A stretch of 64,000 nt of DNA from positions 105,499 through 169,498 of the forward strand of contig NZ_BMQU01000011.1 in assembly GCF_014648275.1 (NCBI RefSeq), given 5' to 3'. Numbering within the stretch: position 1 is the stretch's first letter; each line of letters starts with the position of its first letter. The position numbers were made by a program, and so were the translations under genes. Positions 1-20,580 of this stretch are shown piece by piece. This DNA is from Pseudomonas laurentiana. GTDB lineage: Bacteria; Pseudomonadota; Gammaproteobacteria; Pseudomonadales; Pseudomonadaceae. The notes under the pieces were generated by a model. The model made no database searches. It was not told where the DNA came from and saw only the letters and a list, made by a program, of their open reading frames with translations.

Positions 1-1
1 G

Positions 2-439
2 ATGGACATCAACGAGATTCGCGAATACCTGCCTCACCGTTACCCGTTCCTGCTGGTGGACCGGGTAGTGGACTTGGACGTAGAGGCTCAGCGCATTCGT
101 GCTTACAAGAATGTCAGCATCAACGAGCCTTTCTTCAATGGTCACTTCCCGGCGCACCCGATCATGCCCGGTGTATTGATCATCGAGGCCATGGCTCAGG
201 CAGCTGGTATCCTCGGCTTCAAGATGCTCGACGTCAAACCTGCGGACGGTACCCTCTACTACTTCGTGGGTTCCGACAAACTGCGCTTCCGACAGCCAGT
301 TCTGCCGGGTGACCAGCTGATTCTTGAGGCCAAGTTCATCAGCTGCAAGCGCCAGATCTGGAAGTTTGACTGCCAGGCTTCGGTGGATGGCAAGCCGGTC
401 TGTTCGGCCGAAATCATCTGCGCGGAACGTAAACTATGA
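2..439 (+). CDS. fabZ: 3-hydroxyacyl-ACP dehydratase FabZ (5' end at window edge)
   Basis: Dehydrates beta-hydroxyacyl-ACP in the cytosolic type II fatty acid elongation cycle, and shares its substrate pool with LpxA. The hot-dog fold signature is visible: [11 protein letters not shown] with the catalytic His at residue 48, and the active-site Glu at 62 in the helix IEAMAQ. The 145 residues match the family length. The window begins one base before this ATG and that base is g, so a preceding ATG codon (start MMDIN) could be cut off. The stop overlaps the lpxA start as ATGA, so the two genes are translationally coupled in the lipid A operon. Confidence 0.97.
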   Translation: MDINEIREYLPHRYPFLLVDRVVDLDVEAQRIRAYKNVSINEPFFNGHFPAHPIMPGVLIIEAMAQAAGILGFKMLDVKPADGTLYYFVGSDKLRFRQPVLPGDQLILEAKFISCKRQIWKFDCQASVDGKPVCSAEIICAERKL

Positions 440-1212
440 GTTTGATTGACCCTCGGGCAATCATCGACCCTTCGGCCAAGTTGGCCGAAGGCGTCGAGGT
501 CGGCCCCTGGTCGATCATCGGCGCAGATGTCGAGATCGGGGAGGGGACCGTTGTCGGTCCGCATGTGATCATCAAAGGGCCAACCCGTATCGGTCGGCAC
601 AATCGCATTTATCAGTTTTCCTCAGTTGGCGAAGACACCCCTGATCTGAAGTACAAGGGTGAACCTACCCGCCTGGTCATTGGCGATCACAACGTGATTC
701 GCGAGGGCGTGACCATTCATCGGGGCACCATACAGGACCGCTCGGAGACGACACTGGGTGATCACAACCTGATCATGGCTTATGCTCACATCGGCCACGA
801 TAGCGTCATTGGCAACCATTGCATTCTGGTTAACAACACCGCGCTGGCCGGCCATGTGCACGTTGATGATTGGGCGATCCTCTCCGGATTCACTCTGGTT
901 CATCAGTTCTGCCATATTGGCGCTCATAGCTTCTCTGGCATGGGTACCGCAATCGGCAAGGATGTACCGGCATTCGTAACGGTCTTTGGCAACCCCGCTG
1001 AAGCACGCAGCATGAACTTCGAAGGCATGCGTCGTCGTGGGTTCAGTGACGATGCCATTCATGCGCTGCGCCGTGCCTACAAGGTGGTTTACCGCCAAGG
1101 ACTGACGGTCGAGCAGGCCATCGTCGAACTCGCCGAGTCGGCCAGTCAATTTCCTGAAGTCGACCTGTTCCTCACGTCGATCAAGAACTCCACTCGCGGC
1201 ATCACTCGCTGA
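436..1212 (+). CDS. lpxA: UDP-N-acetylglucosamine acyltransferase LpxA
   Basis: First step of lipid A synthesis: transfers a 3-hydroxyacyl chain from ACP to the 3-OH of UDP-GlcNAc. The N-terminal two thirds is a run of hexapeptide repeats ([14 protein letters not shown] and similar) that form a left-handed beta helix. The catalytic His is expected at residue 121 in AHIGHD. The 258 residues equal the usual family size. It overlaps fabZ by 4 bases and is followed two bases later by lpxB, giving the usual fabZ-lpxA-lpxB order of Gram-negative bacteria. Confidence 0.97.
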   Translation: MSLIDPRAIIDPSAKLAEGVEVGPWSIIGADVEIGEGTVVGPHVIIKGPTRIGRHNRIYQFSSVGEDTPDLKYKGEPTRLVIGDHNVIREGVTIHRGTIQDRSETTLGDHNLIMAYAHIGHDSVIGNHCILVNNTALAGHVHVDDWAILSGFTLVHQFCHIGAHSFSGMGTAIGKDVPAFVTVFGNPAEARSMNFEGMRRRGFSDDAIHALRRAYKVVYRQGLTVEQAIVELAESASQFPEVDLFLTSIKNSTRGITR

Positions 1213-1214
1213 CC

Positions 1215-2342
1215 ATGGCGCAGCTTTGTATAGCGCTGGTGGCGGGTGAGGCCAGTGGCGATATCCTGGGTGCGGGCCTGATGCGCGCATTGAAGAGCCG
1301 TCACCCGGATATCCGCTTCATTGGCGTAGGCGGCCCGTTGATGCAGGCCGAAGGCCTGGATTCGTATTTCCCTATGGAGCGCCTGGCCGTCATGGGCCTG
1401 GTCGAGGTGCTTGGGCGCCTGCGTGAGTTGCTCAAGCGCCGCAAGGCACTGATCCAGACGCTGATGGCCGAGAAGCCCGATGTGTTTATCGGTATCGATG
1501 CCCCGGACTTCACCCTCAATATCGAGTTGAAGCTGCGTCAGGTCGGCATCAAGACGGTGCATTACGTCAGCCCGTCGGTCTGGGCCTGGCGGCAGAAGCG
1601 TGTATTGAAGATTCGCGAAGGTTGCGACCTGATGCTCACCCTGCTGCCTTTCGAGGCGAAGTTCTACGAGGAGCAGGGCGTTCCGGTGCGCTTCGTCGGT
1701 CATCCGTTGGCCGATACCATCGACCTGACATGCGACCGCAACGCAGCTCGCGCTCAGTTAGGGTTGTCGGATGGGCCGCTGGTAGCCTTGATGCCAGGTA
1801 GTCGTGGCGGTGAAGTCGGCCGTCTGGGTGCGTTGTTCCTGGATGCCGCGCAACGCCTGCAAGCACTGGTTCCGGGTGTGCGCTTCGTTTCCCCCTGCGC
1901 CAATGCCCTGCGCCGTGAACAGCTTGAGCAGATGCTGGTCGGGCGTGATTTGCCGGTGACCCTGCTTGACGGTCAGTCGCACCAGGCCCTGGCGGCGTGT
2001 GATGCCGTGTTGATCGCTTCAGGTACCGCTACCCTTGAGGCATTGCTGTTCAAGCGGCCGATGGTGGTTGCCTACCGCTTGGCACCGTTGACCTACTGGA
2101 TTCTCAAACGTCTGGTGAAGAGCCCGTACGTCTCCCTGCCCAACCTGCTCGCTCAGCGCCTGCTCGTGCCGGAGCTGCTGCAGGATGCTGCGACGCCCGA
2201 GGCATTGGCCGAAACATTGGCGCCGTTGCTTGCCGATGGTCGTGGGCAGACCGACAGCTTCGATCAGATTCACCGTACGCTGCGCCGTGACGCCTCCAAT
2301 CAGGCGGCTGAAGCGGTGCTTGCCTTGCTGGAAAACCGATAA
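1215..2342 (+). CDS. lpxB: Lipid-A-disaccharide synthase LpxB
   Basis: GT19 glycosyltransferase that condenses UDP-2,3-diacylglucosamine with lipid X on the inner membrane face. The N-terminal motif GEASGD lies at residues 11-16. IGIDAPDF and the SVWAWR segment follow in the first half, and a nucleotide-binding C-terminal half carries [10 protein letters not shown]. The 375 residues fit the family. It starts two bases after lpxA, and its TAA is immediately followed by the rnhB ATG. Confidence 0.96.
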   Translation: MAQLCIALVAGEASGDILGAGLMRALKSRHPDIRFIGVGGPLMQAEGLDSYFPMERLAVMGLVEVLGRLRELLKRRKALIQTLMAEKPDVFIGIDAPDFTLNIELKLRQVGIKTVHYVSPSVWAWRQKRVLKIREGCDLMLTLLPFEAKFYEEQGVPVRFVGHPLADTIDLTCDRNAARAQLGLSDGPLVALMPGSRGGEVGRLGALFLDAAQRLQALVPGVRFVSPCANALRREQLEQMLVGRDLPVTLLDGQSHQALAACDAVLIASGTATLEALLFKRPMVVAYRLAPLTYWILKRLVKSPYVSLPNLLAQRLLVPELLQDAATPEALAETLAPLLADGRGQTDSFDQIHRTLRRDASNQAAEAVLALLENR

Positions 2343-2972
2343 ATGCAAATGGGACTGGACTTCAACCTGGTCGAGGACCTCGTCGCCGGTGTCGACGAAG
2401 TCGGTCGCGGGCCGCTGTGTGGCGCGGTGGTCACCGCAGCCGTGATCCTGGACCCGAAACGGCCGATTCTTGGCCTGAATGACTCGAAAAAACTCACCGA
2501 AGCGCGTCGTGAAAAGCTCTTTGACGAGATTTGCGAGAAAGCGCTCAGTTTTTGTATAGCCCGGGCCGAGGTCGAAGAGATCGATCAACTGAACATCCTG
2601 CACGCCACCATGTTGGCCATGCAGCGTGCGGTAGAGGGGTTGCATATCACCCCGAAGCTGGCGTTGATCGACGGTAATCGCTGCCCCAAACTTGATGTGC
2701 CCGCAGCTCCGGTGGTCAAGGGTGATAGTCAGGTGCCGGCGATTGCCGCAGCCTCGATCCTGGCCAAGGTCACGCGTGACCGCGAGATGGCCGAATTTGA
2801 GAAGGTCTACCCCGGTTACGGTATTGGCGGGCACAAGGGCTACCCAACGCCCGTGCACCTTGAGGCATTGGCCCGATTGGGGCCGACCCCCATTCATCGG
2901 CGCTCATTCGCGCCGGTGCGTGCAGCCTTCGAGGCCCGTAGTCTGCACGCTGAAGGTTTTCCGGGTATCTGA
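2343..2972 (+). CDS. rnhB: Ribonuclease HII
   Basis: Cuts the RNA strand of RNA/DNA hybrids and single ribonucleotides embedded in DNA. The metal-binding motif GVDEVGRG holds Asp18 and Glu19, and another conserved Asp lies in the [10 protein letters not shown] segment. The C-terminal [10 protein letters not shown] is typical. The 209-residue length is normal. It starts directly after the lpxB stop codon with no gap, so it is co-transcribed and probably coupled. An alternative start two codons later (MGLDF) cannot be excluded. Confidence 0.95.
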   Translation: MQMGLDFNLVEDLVAGVDEVGRGPLCGAVVTAAVILDPKRPILGLNDSKKLTEARREKLFDEICEKALSFCIARAEVEEIDQLNILHATMLAMQRAVEGLHITPKLALIDGNRCPKLDVPAAPVVKGDSQVPAIAAASILAKVTRDREMAEFEKVYPGYGIGGHKGYPTPVHLEALARLGPTPIHRRSFAPVRAAFEARSLHAEGFPGI

Positions 2973-3024
2973 CCGTTTGACCATTCATTTTCAGCCAGTG
3001 CCTTGCACCGGCTGATGTTTCGCT

Positions 3025-3057
3025 CAAGGCCCGGTACAATCCGGGCCTTGTTGTTTT
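3025..3057 (+). terminator. Hairpin terminator after rnhB, just before dnaE
   Basis: A perfect 10-bp stem (CAAGGCCCGG with CCGGGCCTTG) and a 6-base loop are followed by TTGTTTT. This fits a Rho-independent terminator closing fabZ-lpxA-lpxB-rnhB. The loop reads TACAAT, a good -10 hexamer about 37 bases before the dnaE ATG, so the same DNA may also carry a dnaE promoter. No convincing -35 was found. Confidence 0.7.
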
Positions 3058-3076
3058 GCGCTGCTATAGGATCATC

Positions 3077-6598
<3,522 letters not shown>

Positions 6599-6696
6599 AT
6601 TTTTAATCTCGACCTGAATGCGCCCGATCCCTTAAGGTAGGGCGCCAAACGGATCAACCGGCCGGCCGCCTGGCCGTCGACCCAAGACGGAAGCCT

Positions 6697-7644
6697 ATGA
6701 ACCCGAATTTTCTGGATTTCGAACAGCCGATTGCTGACCTGCAAGCCAAGATCGAAGAGCTGCGCCTGGTTGGTAACGACAACTCGTTGAACATTGGCGA
6801 GGAAATTTCGCGCCTGCAGGACAAGAGCAGCGCCCTGACTGCCAGCATTTTCAACAATCTGACCAGTTGGCAGATTGCACGAATGGCTCGTCATCCGCGT
6901 CGTCCTTACACCCTGGACTACATCGAACACATTTTCACCGAGTTCGACGAACTGCACGGTGATCGTCACTTCTCCGACGACGCCGCTATCGTTGGCGGTG
7001 TCGCGCGCCTGGACGGTCGGCCAGTCATGGTCATCGGCCATCAGAAAGGCCGCGAAGTGCGCGAGAAAGTTCGCCGCAACTTCGGTATGCCGCGTCCTGA
7101 AGGCTACCGCAAGGCCTGCCGCCTGATGGAAATGGCCGAGCGTTTCAAGATGCCGATCCTGACCTTCATCGACACTCCGGGTGCTTACCCAGGTATCGAC
7201 GCAGAAGAACGCAACCAAAGTGAAGCCATTGCCTGGAACCTGCGGGTCATGGCTCGCCTGAAGACCCCGATCATCGCTACCGTTATCGGTGAGGGTGGTT
7301 CCGGTGGCGCGCTGGCCATTGGTGTCTGCGATCAACTGAACATGCTGCAGTACTCCACCTATTCGGTGATTTCGCCGGAAGGTTGTGCGTCGATTCTCTG
7401 GAAAACCTCCGAGAAGGCTGCTGACGCTGCCGAGGCCATGGGCATTACGGCTGAGCGTCTGAAAGGCCTGGGTATTGTCGACAAGGTCATCGCCGAGCCT
7501 CTGGGTGGTGCGCACCGTGATCCGGCAGCCGCCGCCGCCTCGATCCGTGGTGAGTTGCTTGAGCAACTGGACATGCTGAAGAAGTTCGACAACGACGCGC
7601 TGCTTAAGCGTCGCTACGACCGTCTGATGAGCTACGGGCTCTGA
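6697..7644 (+). CDS. accA: Acetyl-CoA carboxylase carboxyltransferase alpha subunit
   Basis: With AccD it forms the carboxyltransferase that passes CO2 from biotin to acetyl-CoA, the committed step of fatty acid synthesis. The crotonase-like fold shows the GDRHFSDD segment, the RPEGYRKA region, and the [10 protein letters not shown] oxyanion loop. The 315 residues match the Pseudomonas protein. A GC-rich inverted repeat (6620-6645) lies in the 98-base leader, without a T-run, and its role is unknown. Confidence 0.97.
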   Translation: MNPNFLDFEQPIADLQAKIEELRLVGNDNSLNIGEEISRLQDKSSALTASIFNNLTSWQIARMARHPRRPYTLDYIEHIFTEFDELHGDRHFSDDAAIVGGVARLDGRPVMVIGHQKGREVREKVRRNFGMPRPEGYRKACRLMEMAERFKMPILTFIDTPGAYPGIDAEERNQSEAIAWNLRVMARLKTPIIATVIGEGGSGGALAIGVCDQLNMLQYSTYSVISPEGCASILWKTSEKAADAAEAMGITAERLKGLGIVDKVIAEPLGGAHRDPAAAAASIRGELLEQLDMLKKFDNDALLKRRYDRLMSYGL

Positions 7645-7746
7645 TCTGAAGGCATCGGTGCCCCGCTTGCAGGTGTGCCAGGCTCCTTTGTTGGGGCTTG
7701 GCATATCGGTGATCGAGCGCAGCGCGCTCGCTGACGAGGTGCACCG

Positions 7747-9054
7747 ATGACAGACCTTTCCTCCAGGCTGCTCGCCAGCCTGGCGCCCTGGCGCAGCGCA
7801 CCGTCCTGGTGTGTGGCGCTATCCGGTGGGTTGGACTCCAGCGTCCTGCTCCATCTGCTGGTGCTCTTGTCCCGCCAGCATGCCTTGCCCCCTCTACGTG
7901 CTATTCACATCCATCACGGTCTTCAAGCCGCTGCTGACGCTTGGCCGCAGCTTTGCCAGCAACGCTGCGACGCGCTCGGTATTGAGCTTCAGGTCATCCA
8001 TGTCACGGTAGCGCCAGGTGCGAGCCTGGAGCAGGGCGCACGGGATGCACGCTACCGTGCGTTTACCGAAGCATTGCGCCCCGCTGAGGTGTTGTTGACG
8101 GCTCAGCACCGTGAGGATCAGGCTGAAACGGTGTTGTTTCGGTTGCTGCGTGGCGCAGGTGTGCGAGGGTTGGCGGCGATTCCGGTGCAGCGCCCATTGG
8201 GCGCGGGACAACTGGTGCGTCCGCTTTTGGCGGTGGGGCGCGAAGAGCTGGAGCGCTATGCGAGGCAGCAGGGGCTGGAGTGGGTCGAAGATCCCTCCAA
8301 TACCGATAGTCGCTTCTCGCGTAACTACTTGCGCCATGACGTGTTCCCGGCATTGACCCGGCGCTGGCCTCAGGCGGCACTTAGCCTTGCACGTAGCGCT
8401 GTTCACCTCGAAGAGGCCCGGGTGCTGCTCGAGGAGCTGGCGCAGCAGGACCTGGCTCAGGCGCGCACTGACAGTGGCTTTGAATGGTTGGCATTGCCTT
8501 CGCTGGATTTGCCGGCACTCAGGGCGCTTTCCCCAGCACGCCAGCGCAACGCGTTACAGTGCTGGTTGGCCGGGTACACCCGTTTACCCGACAGCCGGCA
8601 CTGGGCTGGCTGGGAAGATCTACGCGATGCAACCGAGGGTAGTCGTGCCCTGTGGCGCCTCACTGATGGTGAGTTGCACCGGTGTGGTGAGCGCATCTGG
8701 TGGTTGGCGGGTGACTGGCTGAAACCGCAGCCACCGAGTCAGTCCTGGAGTGATCCTGGCCGCCCACTGGCGTTGATCGATAATGGCTGTGTCCGGATAA
8801 GCGGTGACGCGCCGCAGGGCGTATTGCAGATTCGCTATCGTCAGGGCGGTGAAACGCTTCATGTGCCGGGGCGCGGTCAGCGCGATCTCAAGCGCTTGCT
8901 TAATGAGCGACATCTGCCGCTGTTCGTGCGTGCCCGGCTACCATTACTGTTTGCCGGTGATCGCTTGTTGGCGGTAGCGAACCTGCCGTCGCTGGCGCAG
9001 GATGGGTGGCAATTGCACTGGTCAGTACCGACGAACGAGCAAGGTTTGAGATGA
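7747..9054 (+). CDS. tilS: tRNA(Ile)-lysidine synthetase
   Basis: Converts C34 of the CAU-anticodon tRNA(Ile) to lysidine, so that AUA is read as Ile. The N-type ATP pyrophosphatase PP-loop SGGLDSS occupies residues 26-32. HHGLQ and the AQHREDQAET segment follow. Middle and C-terminal tRNA-binding TilS domains complete the 435 residues. Its high-GC coding sequence and its place between accA and pyrG are typical for the genus. Confidence 0.95.
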   Translation: MTDLSSRLLASLAPWRSAPSWCVALSGGLDSSVLLHLLVLLSRQHALPPLRAIHIHHGLQAAADAWPQLCQQRCDALGIELQVIHVTVAPGASLEQGARDARYRAFTEALRPAEVLLTAQHREDQAETVLFRLLRGAGVRGLAAIPVQRPLGAGQLVRPLLAVGREELERYARQQGLEWVEDPSNTDSRFSRNYLRHDVFPALTRRWPQAALSLARSAVHLEEARVLLEELAQQDLAQARTDSGFEWLALPSLDLPALRALSPARQRNALQCWLAGYTRLPDSRHWAGWEDLRDATEGSRALWRLTDGELHRCGERIWWLAGDWLKPQPPSQSWSDPGRPLALIDNGCVRISGDAPQGVLQIRYRQGGETLHVPGRGQRDLKRLLNERHLPLFVRARLPLLFAGDRLLAVANLPSLAQDGWQLHWSVPTNEQGLR

Positions 9055-11803
<2,749 letters not shown>

Positions 11804-11821
11804 TCCTCATTTCTCCGGTAA

Positions 11822-13252
<1,431 letters not shown>

Positions 13253-13411
13253 GCAAGAAATGGTAAAAAGACAGCAGTGTGCCGCTGATCGGTCATACTG
13301 ATCGTTAGCAACATGCTTGCTGCAGGCAATTGCCCACAAAGCCTGGCTTCGGCCAGGCTTCGTGCCATCAGCGACCTGCACAAGCAGCGGTCTTTTCCAC
13401 TGGATACCTCG

Positions 13412-13690
13412 ATGCGCAGTCCCTATTGGTTGTTCCTCGTTCTGCTCTTGTTGCTTGCCGGCCTGCAGTATCGTCTGTGGGTGGGTAATGGCAGCCTGGC
13501 GCAGGTCACCGAGCTCAAGCAGCAGATCGCTGATCAGCACGCCGAAAATGAACGGCTGCTGGAGCGTAATCGTGTGCTCGATGCTGAAGTGCTGGAGTTG
13601 AAAAAAGGTATGGAGACCGTCGAAGAACGGGCGCGCCACGAATTGGGCATGGTCAAAGAGGGCGAAACCCTCTACCAGTTGCCGCAATGA
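13412..13690 (+). CDS. ftsB: Cell division protein FtsB
   Basis: Small bitopic membrane protein of the FtsQLB divisome complex. From the ATG at 13412 (MRSPYWLF) it has 92 residues: a very short cytoplasmic end, one transmembrane helix at about residues 5-20, then a leucine-zipper coiled coil (LKQQIADQHAENERLLERN) and the conserved end EERARHELGMVKEGE. It lies between eno and ispD, as in most gamma-proteobacteria, and overlaps ispD as ATGA. Confidence 0.93.
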   Translation: MRSPYWLFLVLLLLLAGLQYRLWVGNGSLAQVTELKQQIADQHAENERLLERNRVLDAEVLELKKGMETVEERARHELGMVKEGETLYQLPQ

Positions 13691-14394
13691 CCCAGTCCCT
13701 GCCTGCCTTCTGGGCAGTGATCCCTGCTGCGGGCGTTGGCGCCCGAATGGCAGCCGACCGTCCCAAGCAGTACCTGCAATTGGGTGGCCGGACAATCCTC
13801 GAGCATAGCCTCGACTGTTTTCTTGACCATCCCTGCCTCAAAGGGGTGGTGGTCAGCCTTGCTGCTGACGATCCCTACTGGCCGGGCCTTGGTTGCGCGG
13901 CCGATCCACGCATCCGGCGAGCCGCCGGTGGTCGTGAGCGAGCCGATTCGGTGCTCAATGCGTTGTTGCTGCTGCACGCTCAGGGAGCTGATGACGCTGA
14001 CTGGGTGCTGGTGCATGATGCGGCGCGACCGAACCTGGCGCGCACGGACCTGGATCGTCTGCTGGCCGAGCTTGCCGATGATCCGGTGGGTGGGTTGCTG
14101 GCAGTGCCGGCGCGAGACACGCTCAAGCGTGCTGATGCCCAGGGGCGGGTAGCCGCTACCATTGACCGCAGCACGGTCTGGCAAGCCTATACACCGCAGA
14201 TGTTTCGCCTGGGCGCCCTGCACCGTGCATTGGCCGATAGCCTGGTGGCGGATGTAGCGATCACCGATGAGGCTTCTGCCATCGAATGGTCTGGTCAGGC
14301 CCCTAAATTGATCGAGGGGCGCAGTGACAACATCAAGGTCACCCGCCCGGAAGACCTTGAGTGGCTGCGTCAGCGCAGGGCAATGCGCGGCTGA
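13687..14394 (+). CDS. ispD: 2-C-methyl-D-erythritol 4-phosphate cytidylyltransferase
   Basis: Third step of the MEP isoprenoid pathway: transfers CMP from CTP to MEP. The nucleotide-binding loop PAAGVGARM is at residues 13-21, followed by DRPKQYL. VLVHDAARPNL and the T-D-E-A-S segment near the C-terminus are also present. The 235 residues are normal. It is coupled to ftsB by a 4-base overlap. It faces the convergent LysR gene with a 7-base gap, so any terminator must lie inside a coding region. Confidence 0.95.
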   Translation: MTQSLPAFWAVIPAAGVGARMAADRPKQYLQLGGRTILEHSLDCFLDHPCLKGVVVSLAADDPYWPGLGCAADPRIRRAAGGRERADSVLNALLLLHAQGADDADWVLVHDAARPNLARTDLDRLLAELADDPVGGLLAVPARDTLKRADAQGRVAATIDRSTVWQAYTPQMFRLGALHRALADSLVADVAITDEASAIEWSGQAPKLIEGRSDNIKVTRPEDLEWLRQRRAMRG

Positions 14395-14401
14395 TTGTCG
14401 G

Positions 14402-15313
14402 TCAGGCGGGTTCCTGCGGCGTTCGGTACTCCGGAAGGCCTGCCAATCCTTCTCGCAAGTAGTCCACCAATTGGCGCACTTTGGGCGACAGATGTCGTTG
14501 TTGTGGGTACAGCGCCCATACAGCGGTGTTAGGTGGCTGGTGCGCTTCCAGCAGTGATACCAGTGCACCACTGCGCAGGTGCTCCTGCACATAGTAATCC
14601 GGCAGTTGGCACAAGCCGACGCCTAGCAGTGCTGCATCGAGCACTGCCTGGCCGCTGTTACAGCGCCAGTTACCTTGTACGCGCTGTGCAATTTCGCGCC
14701 CATCCTGTTGCAGCGGCCAGTTGTCCGAACTGCCAATCAGGCAGTTGTGTCGCGCCAGTTCCGAGAGGCTGTGCGGGCGGCCATAGCGCTCCAGATACGC
14801 AGGTGAGGCGCAGAGGTACATTCGCCGGGGCGCCAGGCGGCTGGCCACCAGTCGCGAGTCCTGCAGGCGTCCCAGTCGAATGGCCATGTCCATGCCCTCA
14901 TGCAGCAGGTCCAGTGTACGGTTGGTCAGTTCGATATCCACCCGCAATTGCGGGTAAAGGGCCATGAACCGGGTCACCAACGGCACAATGAAACGTTCGC
15001 CGTACGCCACCGCGCAGGTCATGCGCAGCAGCCCCTTGGGTTCGCTGCCAAGGTCGCCCATGGCCCGCAGTGCTTCGTCACGACCATCTTGCAGACGCTG
15101 GCAATGTTGCAGGAACGTCTGTCCTGCCTCCGTCAGGCTGACCCTTCGGGTGCTGCGATACAGCAGGCGGGTCTGCAGGCGCTCTTCGAGGCGGGCAATT
15201 TGGCGGCTGATATGGGAAGACGAAACCCCAAGGCGCTCAGCTGCTGCAGTGAACTGTCCTGATTCGGCGACGGCGACGAACTCATCGAAGCCTTCCCAGT
15301 GACTGCTTGCCAT
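14402..15313 (-). CDS. LysR-family regulator next to frmA
   Basis: 303-residue LysR-type transcription factor. The N-terminal winged helix (FDEFVAVAESGQFTAAAERLG, then SSSHISRQIARLEERL) occupies about residues 8-65, and the periplasmic-binding-protein-like effector domain fills the rest. It is divergent from frmA, with a perfect 9+9 bp palindrome in the gap, so frmA-fghA is its likely target. The inducer cannot be read from sequence. Start ATG at 15311-15313. Confidence 0.88.
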   Translation of the reverse strand: MASSHWEGFDEFVAVAESGQFTAAAERLGVSSSHISRQIARLEERLQTRLLYRSTRRVSLTEAGQTFLQHCQRLQDGRDEALRAMGDLGSEPKGLLRMTCAVAYGERFIVPLVTRFMALYPQLRVDIELTNRTLDLLHEGMDMAIRLGRLQDSRLVASRLAPRRMYLCASPAYLERYGRPHSLSELARHNCLIGSSDNWPLQQDGREIAQRVQGNWRCNSGQAVLDAALLGVGLCQLPDYYVQEHLRSGALVSLLEAHQPPNTAVWALYPQQRHLSPKVRQLVDYLREGLAGLPEYRTPQEPA

Positions 15314-15336
15314 CTATTATCCCTGTTCAGCATTAA

Positions 15337-16536
<1,200 letters not shown>

Positions 16537-16544
16537 GGTCCGCC

Positions 16545-17387
16545 ATGAGCCTGGAAAACCTTTCCTGCCAAAAGAGCTTCGGTGGTTGGCACAAGCGATA
16601 TCGGCACCGTTCCAAGGTGCTGGGGTGTGACATGGTTTTTGCTGTCTACCTGCCGCCGCAAGCGGAGCAAGGCGGCAAGCTGCCCGTACTGTACTGGCTG
16701 AGTGGCTTGACCTGCACGGACGAGAACTTCATGCAGAAAGCCGGTGCGCACAAGCTGGCTGCAGAGCTGGGGTTGATCATCGTTGCTCCTGACACCAGCC
16801 CGCGCGGTGCCCAGGTGCCGGGTGATCCGGAAGGTGCCTGGGACTTCGGTCTCGGCGCCGGCTTCTACCTCAACGCCACAGAGCGGCCATGGGCAGAGCA
16901 CTACCGCATGCACGACTATGTCGTCGAGGAACTGCCCGCACTGGTCGAGGCGCACTTTCCGGCCTCAGACAAGCGCGGTGTCAGTGGTCACTCCATGGGG
17001 GGGCATGGGGCATTGGTTTGCGCCTTGCGCAATCCGGGTCGTTACCGCTCCGTCTCGGCATTTGCCCCGATCACCAACCCGATGGATTGCCCTTGGGGGC
17101 AGAAGGCCTTTTCCCGTTATCTGGGAGAGGACCGTGCGCGTTGGCGTGAATGGGATGCCAGTGTCCTGATTGCCGAGGCGAGCGAGCGGCTGCCATTACT
17201 GGTTGATCAGGGTGATCGCGACGATTTTCTGGTCACTCAGTTGAAGCCGGAAGTCCTGGCCCAGGCGGCGCGCGTTGCTGGTCATCCCCTGGAATTGCGC
17301 CTGCAGCCGGGGTATGACCACAGCTACTACTTCATTGCCAGCTTCATCGATGACCATCTGCGTCATCACGCCGCTGCGTTGCGCTAG
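16545..17387 (+). CDS. fghA: S-formylglutathione hydrolase
   Basis: Hydrolyses S-formylglutathione to formate and glutathione, completing the pathway begun by FrmA. An alpha/beta hydrolase (esterase D type) with [12 protein letters not shown] near the N-terminus, the nucleophile Ser in [10 protein letters not shown], and a late His in the DHSYYF motif. The 280 residues are normal. It is in an operon with frmA, 8 bases downstream. Confidence 0.95.
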   Translation: MSLENLSCQKSFGGWHKRYRHRSKVLGCDMVFAVYLPPQAEQGGKLPVLYWLSGLTCTDENFMQKAGAHKLAAELGLIIVAPDTSPRGAQVPGDPEGAWDFGLGAGFYLNATERPWAEHYRMHDYVVEELPALVEAHFPASDKRGVSGHSMGGHGALVCALRNPGRYRSVSAFAPITNPMDCPWGQKAFSRYLGEDRARWREWDASVLIAEASERLPLLVDQGDRDDFLVTQLKPEVLAQAARVAGHPLELRLQPGYDHSYYFIASFIDDHLRHHAAALR

Positions 17388-17433
17388 GGCTTCGGACAAA
17401 TCAAGCCCAAGCCCGGGTAAAGCAGGTAGAATC

Positions 17434-17460
17434 ACGCCCTGACTCAATCAGGGCGTTTTT
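17434..17460 (+). terminator. Hairpin ending 2 bases before the ispF start
   Basis: Stem ACGCCCTGA/TCAGGGCGT (9 bp, loop CTCAA) followed by T5 fits a terminator for frmA-fghA. It also holds the only SD-like bases near ispF, because the 3' arm contains CAGGG. TAGAAT at 17427-17432 could be an ispF -10 box, which would put this hairpin in the ispF leader. Confidence 0.7.
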
Positions 17461-17462
17461 CT

Positions 17463-17936
17463 ATGCGTATTGGCCACGGCTACGATGTACATCGCTTCGC
17501 ACAGGGCGATTTTATTACCTTGGGCGGTGTGCGCATTGCGCACTCTTCCGGGCTGTTGGCTCACTCTGATGGCGATGTGCTTTTGCACGCCCTGAGCGAT
17601 GCCTTGCTTGGTGCGGCAGCATTGGGCGATATCGGCCGGCACTTTCCCGACACGGACCCGCAGTTCAAGGGTGCAGACAGCCGCGTGCTGTTGCGCCATG
17701 TGCTGGCCAAGGTTCAGGCCAAGGGTTGGAAGGTCGGCAATGTCGACGCAACCATCGTTGCCCAGGCACCGAAAATGGCGCCCCATATCGAAGCCATGCG
17801 CGCCCTGATTGCGCAAGACCTGCTGGTCGATATCGATCAGGTCAACGTCAAGGCCACCACCACCGAGAAGCTCGGTTTCACCGGGCGTGAAGAAGGCATT
17901 GCCGTTCACGCTGTTGCCTTGTTGCTGTCAGCATGA
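17463..17936 (+). CDS. ispF: 2-C-methyl-D-erythritol 2,4-cyclodiphosphate synthase
   Basis: Fifth step of the MEP isoprenoid pathway, releasing CMP. The N-terminal [11 protein letters not shown] supplies zinc ligands (Asp and His), [19 protein letters not shown] follows, and [16 protein letters not shown] closes the C-terminus. The 157 residues are typical. It is separated from ispD here by lysR-frmA-fghA, the Pseudomonas arrangement. It overlaps truD by 4 bases. Confidence 0.95.
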   Translation: MRIGHGYDVHRFAQGDFITLGGVRIAHSSGLLAHSDGDVLLHALSDALLGAAALGDIGRHFPDTDPQFKGADSRVLLRHVLAKVQAKGWKVGNVDATIVAQAPKMAPHIEAMRALIAQDLLVDIDQVNVKATTTEKLGFTGREEGIAVHAVALLLSA

Positions 17937-18978
17937 CCGAACTTGAATTGCTTGGCCCGTGCGCATCGGGTCCATCCTTGGGGCATGCCGTGCTCAAGGC
18001 AACCGCAGAAGATTTTCAGGTCGACGAAGTACTCGACATACCCCTCTCCGGTGACGGCGAGCACCTGTGGTTGTGGGTCGAGAAACGCGACCTCAACACC
18101 GAGGAGGCAGCCCGCCGCCTGGCTCGTGCAGCCGGTGTGCCGGTGCGTAACATCAGTTATGCCGGCCTCAAGGATCGTCAGGCCCTGACGCGTCAGTGGT
18201 TCAGCCTGCACCTGCCGGGCAAAGCCGATCCTGACCTGTCTGCCGCAGAAAACGAAACCCTGCGAATCCTCAAGCGTGCCCGACATAAGCGCAAACTGCA
18301 GCGCGGTGCGCACTCGGCCAACGGCTTCACCTTGCGCCTGACTCAACTGTCGGCTGACCCCGTGGCTATTCAGGCCCGCCTGGAGCGTTTGCGCAGTGAG
18401 GGTGTTCCCAACTACTTTGGCACGCAGCGCTTCGGCCATAACGGTGGGAACATTGTCGATGCCCGTGGTTGGGCCGCCCGTCAGGCACTGCCGGAGCAAC
18501 GTAATGTGCGTTCGCGGCTGCTTTCGAGTGCGCGTAGCTACCTGTTCAACCGGGTGCTGGCCGCACGCGTTGCCAACGGCACCTGGAACCAGGCGCAGGT
18601 CGGCGACTTGCTGGCCTTCACCGACAGCCGCAGTTTTTTCCCGGCAGGGGAGGCTGAGTGCCAAGATCCACGTCTTTCGATTCTTGACCTGCATCCAACC
18701 GGTCCACTGTGGGGCGAGGGTCTTTCTGCCACAGGGGGGGCTGTTGGTGAGTTGGAGCGGCGCATCGGTGAAGAAGAGGCCGTGTTATGCGAATGGTTGA
18801 GCAAGGCCGGTATGAGTCATGAGCGACGCATTCTGCGACTGCCCATTGGCGGTCTGACGTGGCATTATCCCGAGCCTGATATCCTGCAACTGGAATTCGT
18901 CCTTCCGGCCGGATGTTTCGCCACCGTTGTGGTGCGTGAACTCATCGATCTGGCGCCGGCAGGGCAGACGGACAGCCC

Positions 18979-18991
<13 letters not shown>
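17933..18991 (+). CDS. truD: tRNA pseudouridine(13) synthase TruD
   Basis: Makes pseudouridine 13 in tRNA(Glu). The catalytic Asp is in YAGLKDRQA near residue 80. The conserved NYFGTQRFG, and the insert domain typical of TruD, follow. The 352 residues fit the family. It overlaps ispF by 4 bases and surE by 13, so ispF-truD-surE-pcm read as one coupled unit. Confidence 0.94.
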
Positions 18992-20402
<1,411 letters not shown>

Positions 20403-20580
20403 GCCAGGCTTTTTTCGGCATGAACGAATTCTCTCGCAGGTTTCGAGTCTACTGGCCGGTCCGTTGCAAACATTCTGAGTAAATTTGTGCTGTGTGTGTC
20501 CGCCGCAACCGGGGCACGCTCAGTTATAATTGCAACATTATTTCATTTTTCTTATCGGTCACCATTAGAGGGAGCGGCGG

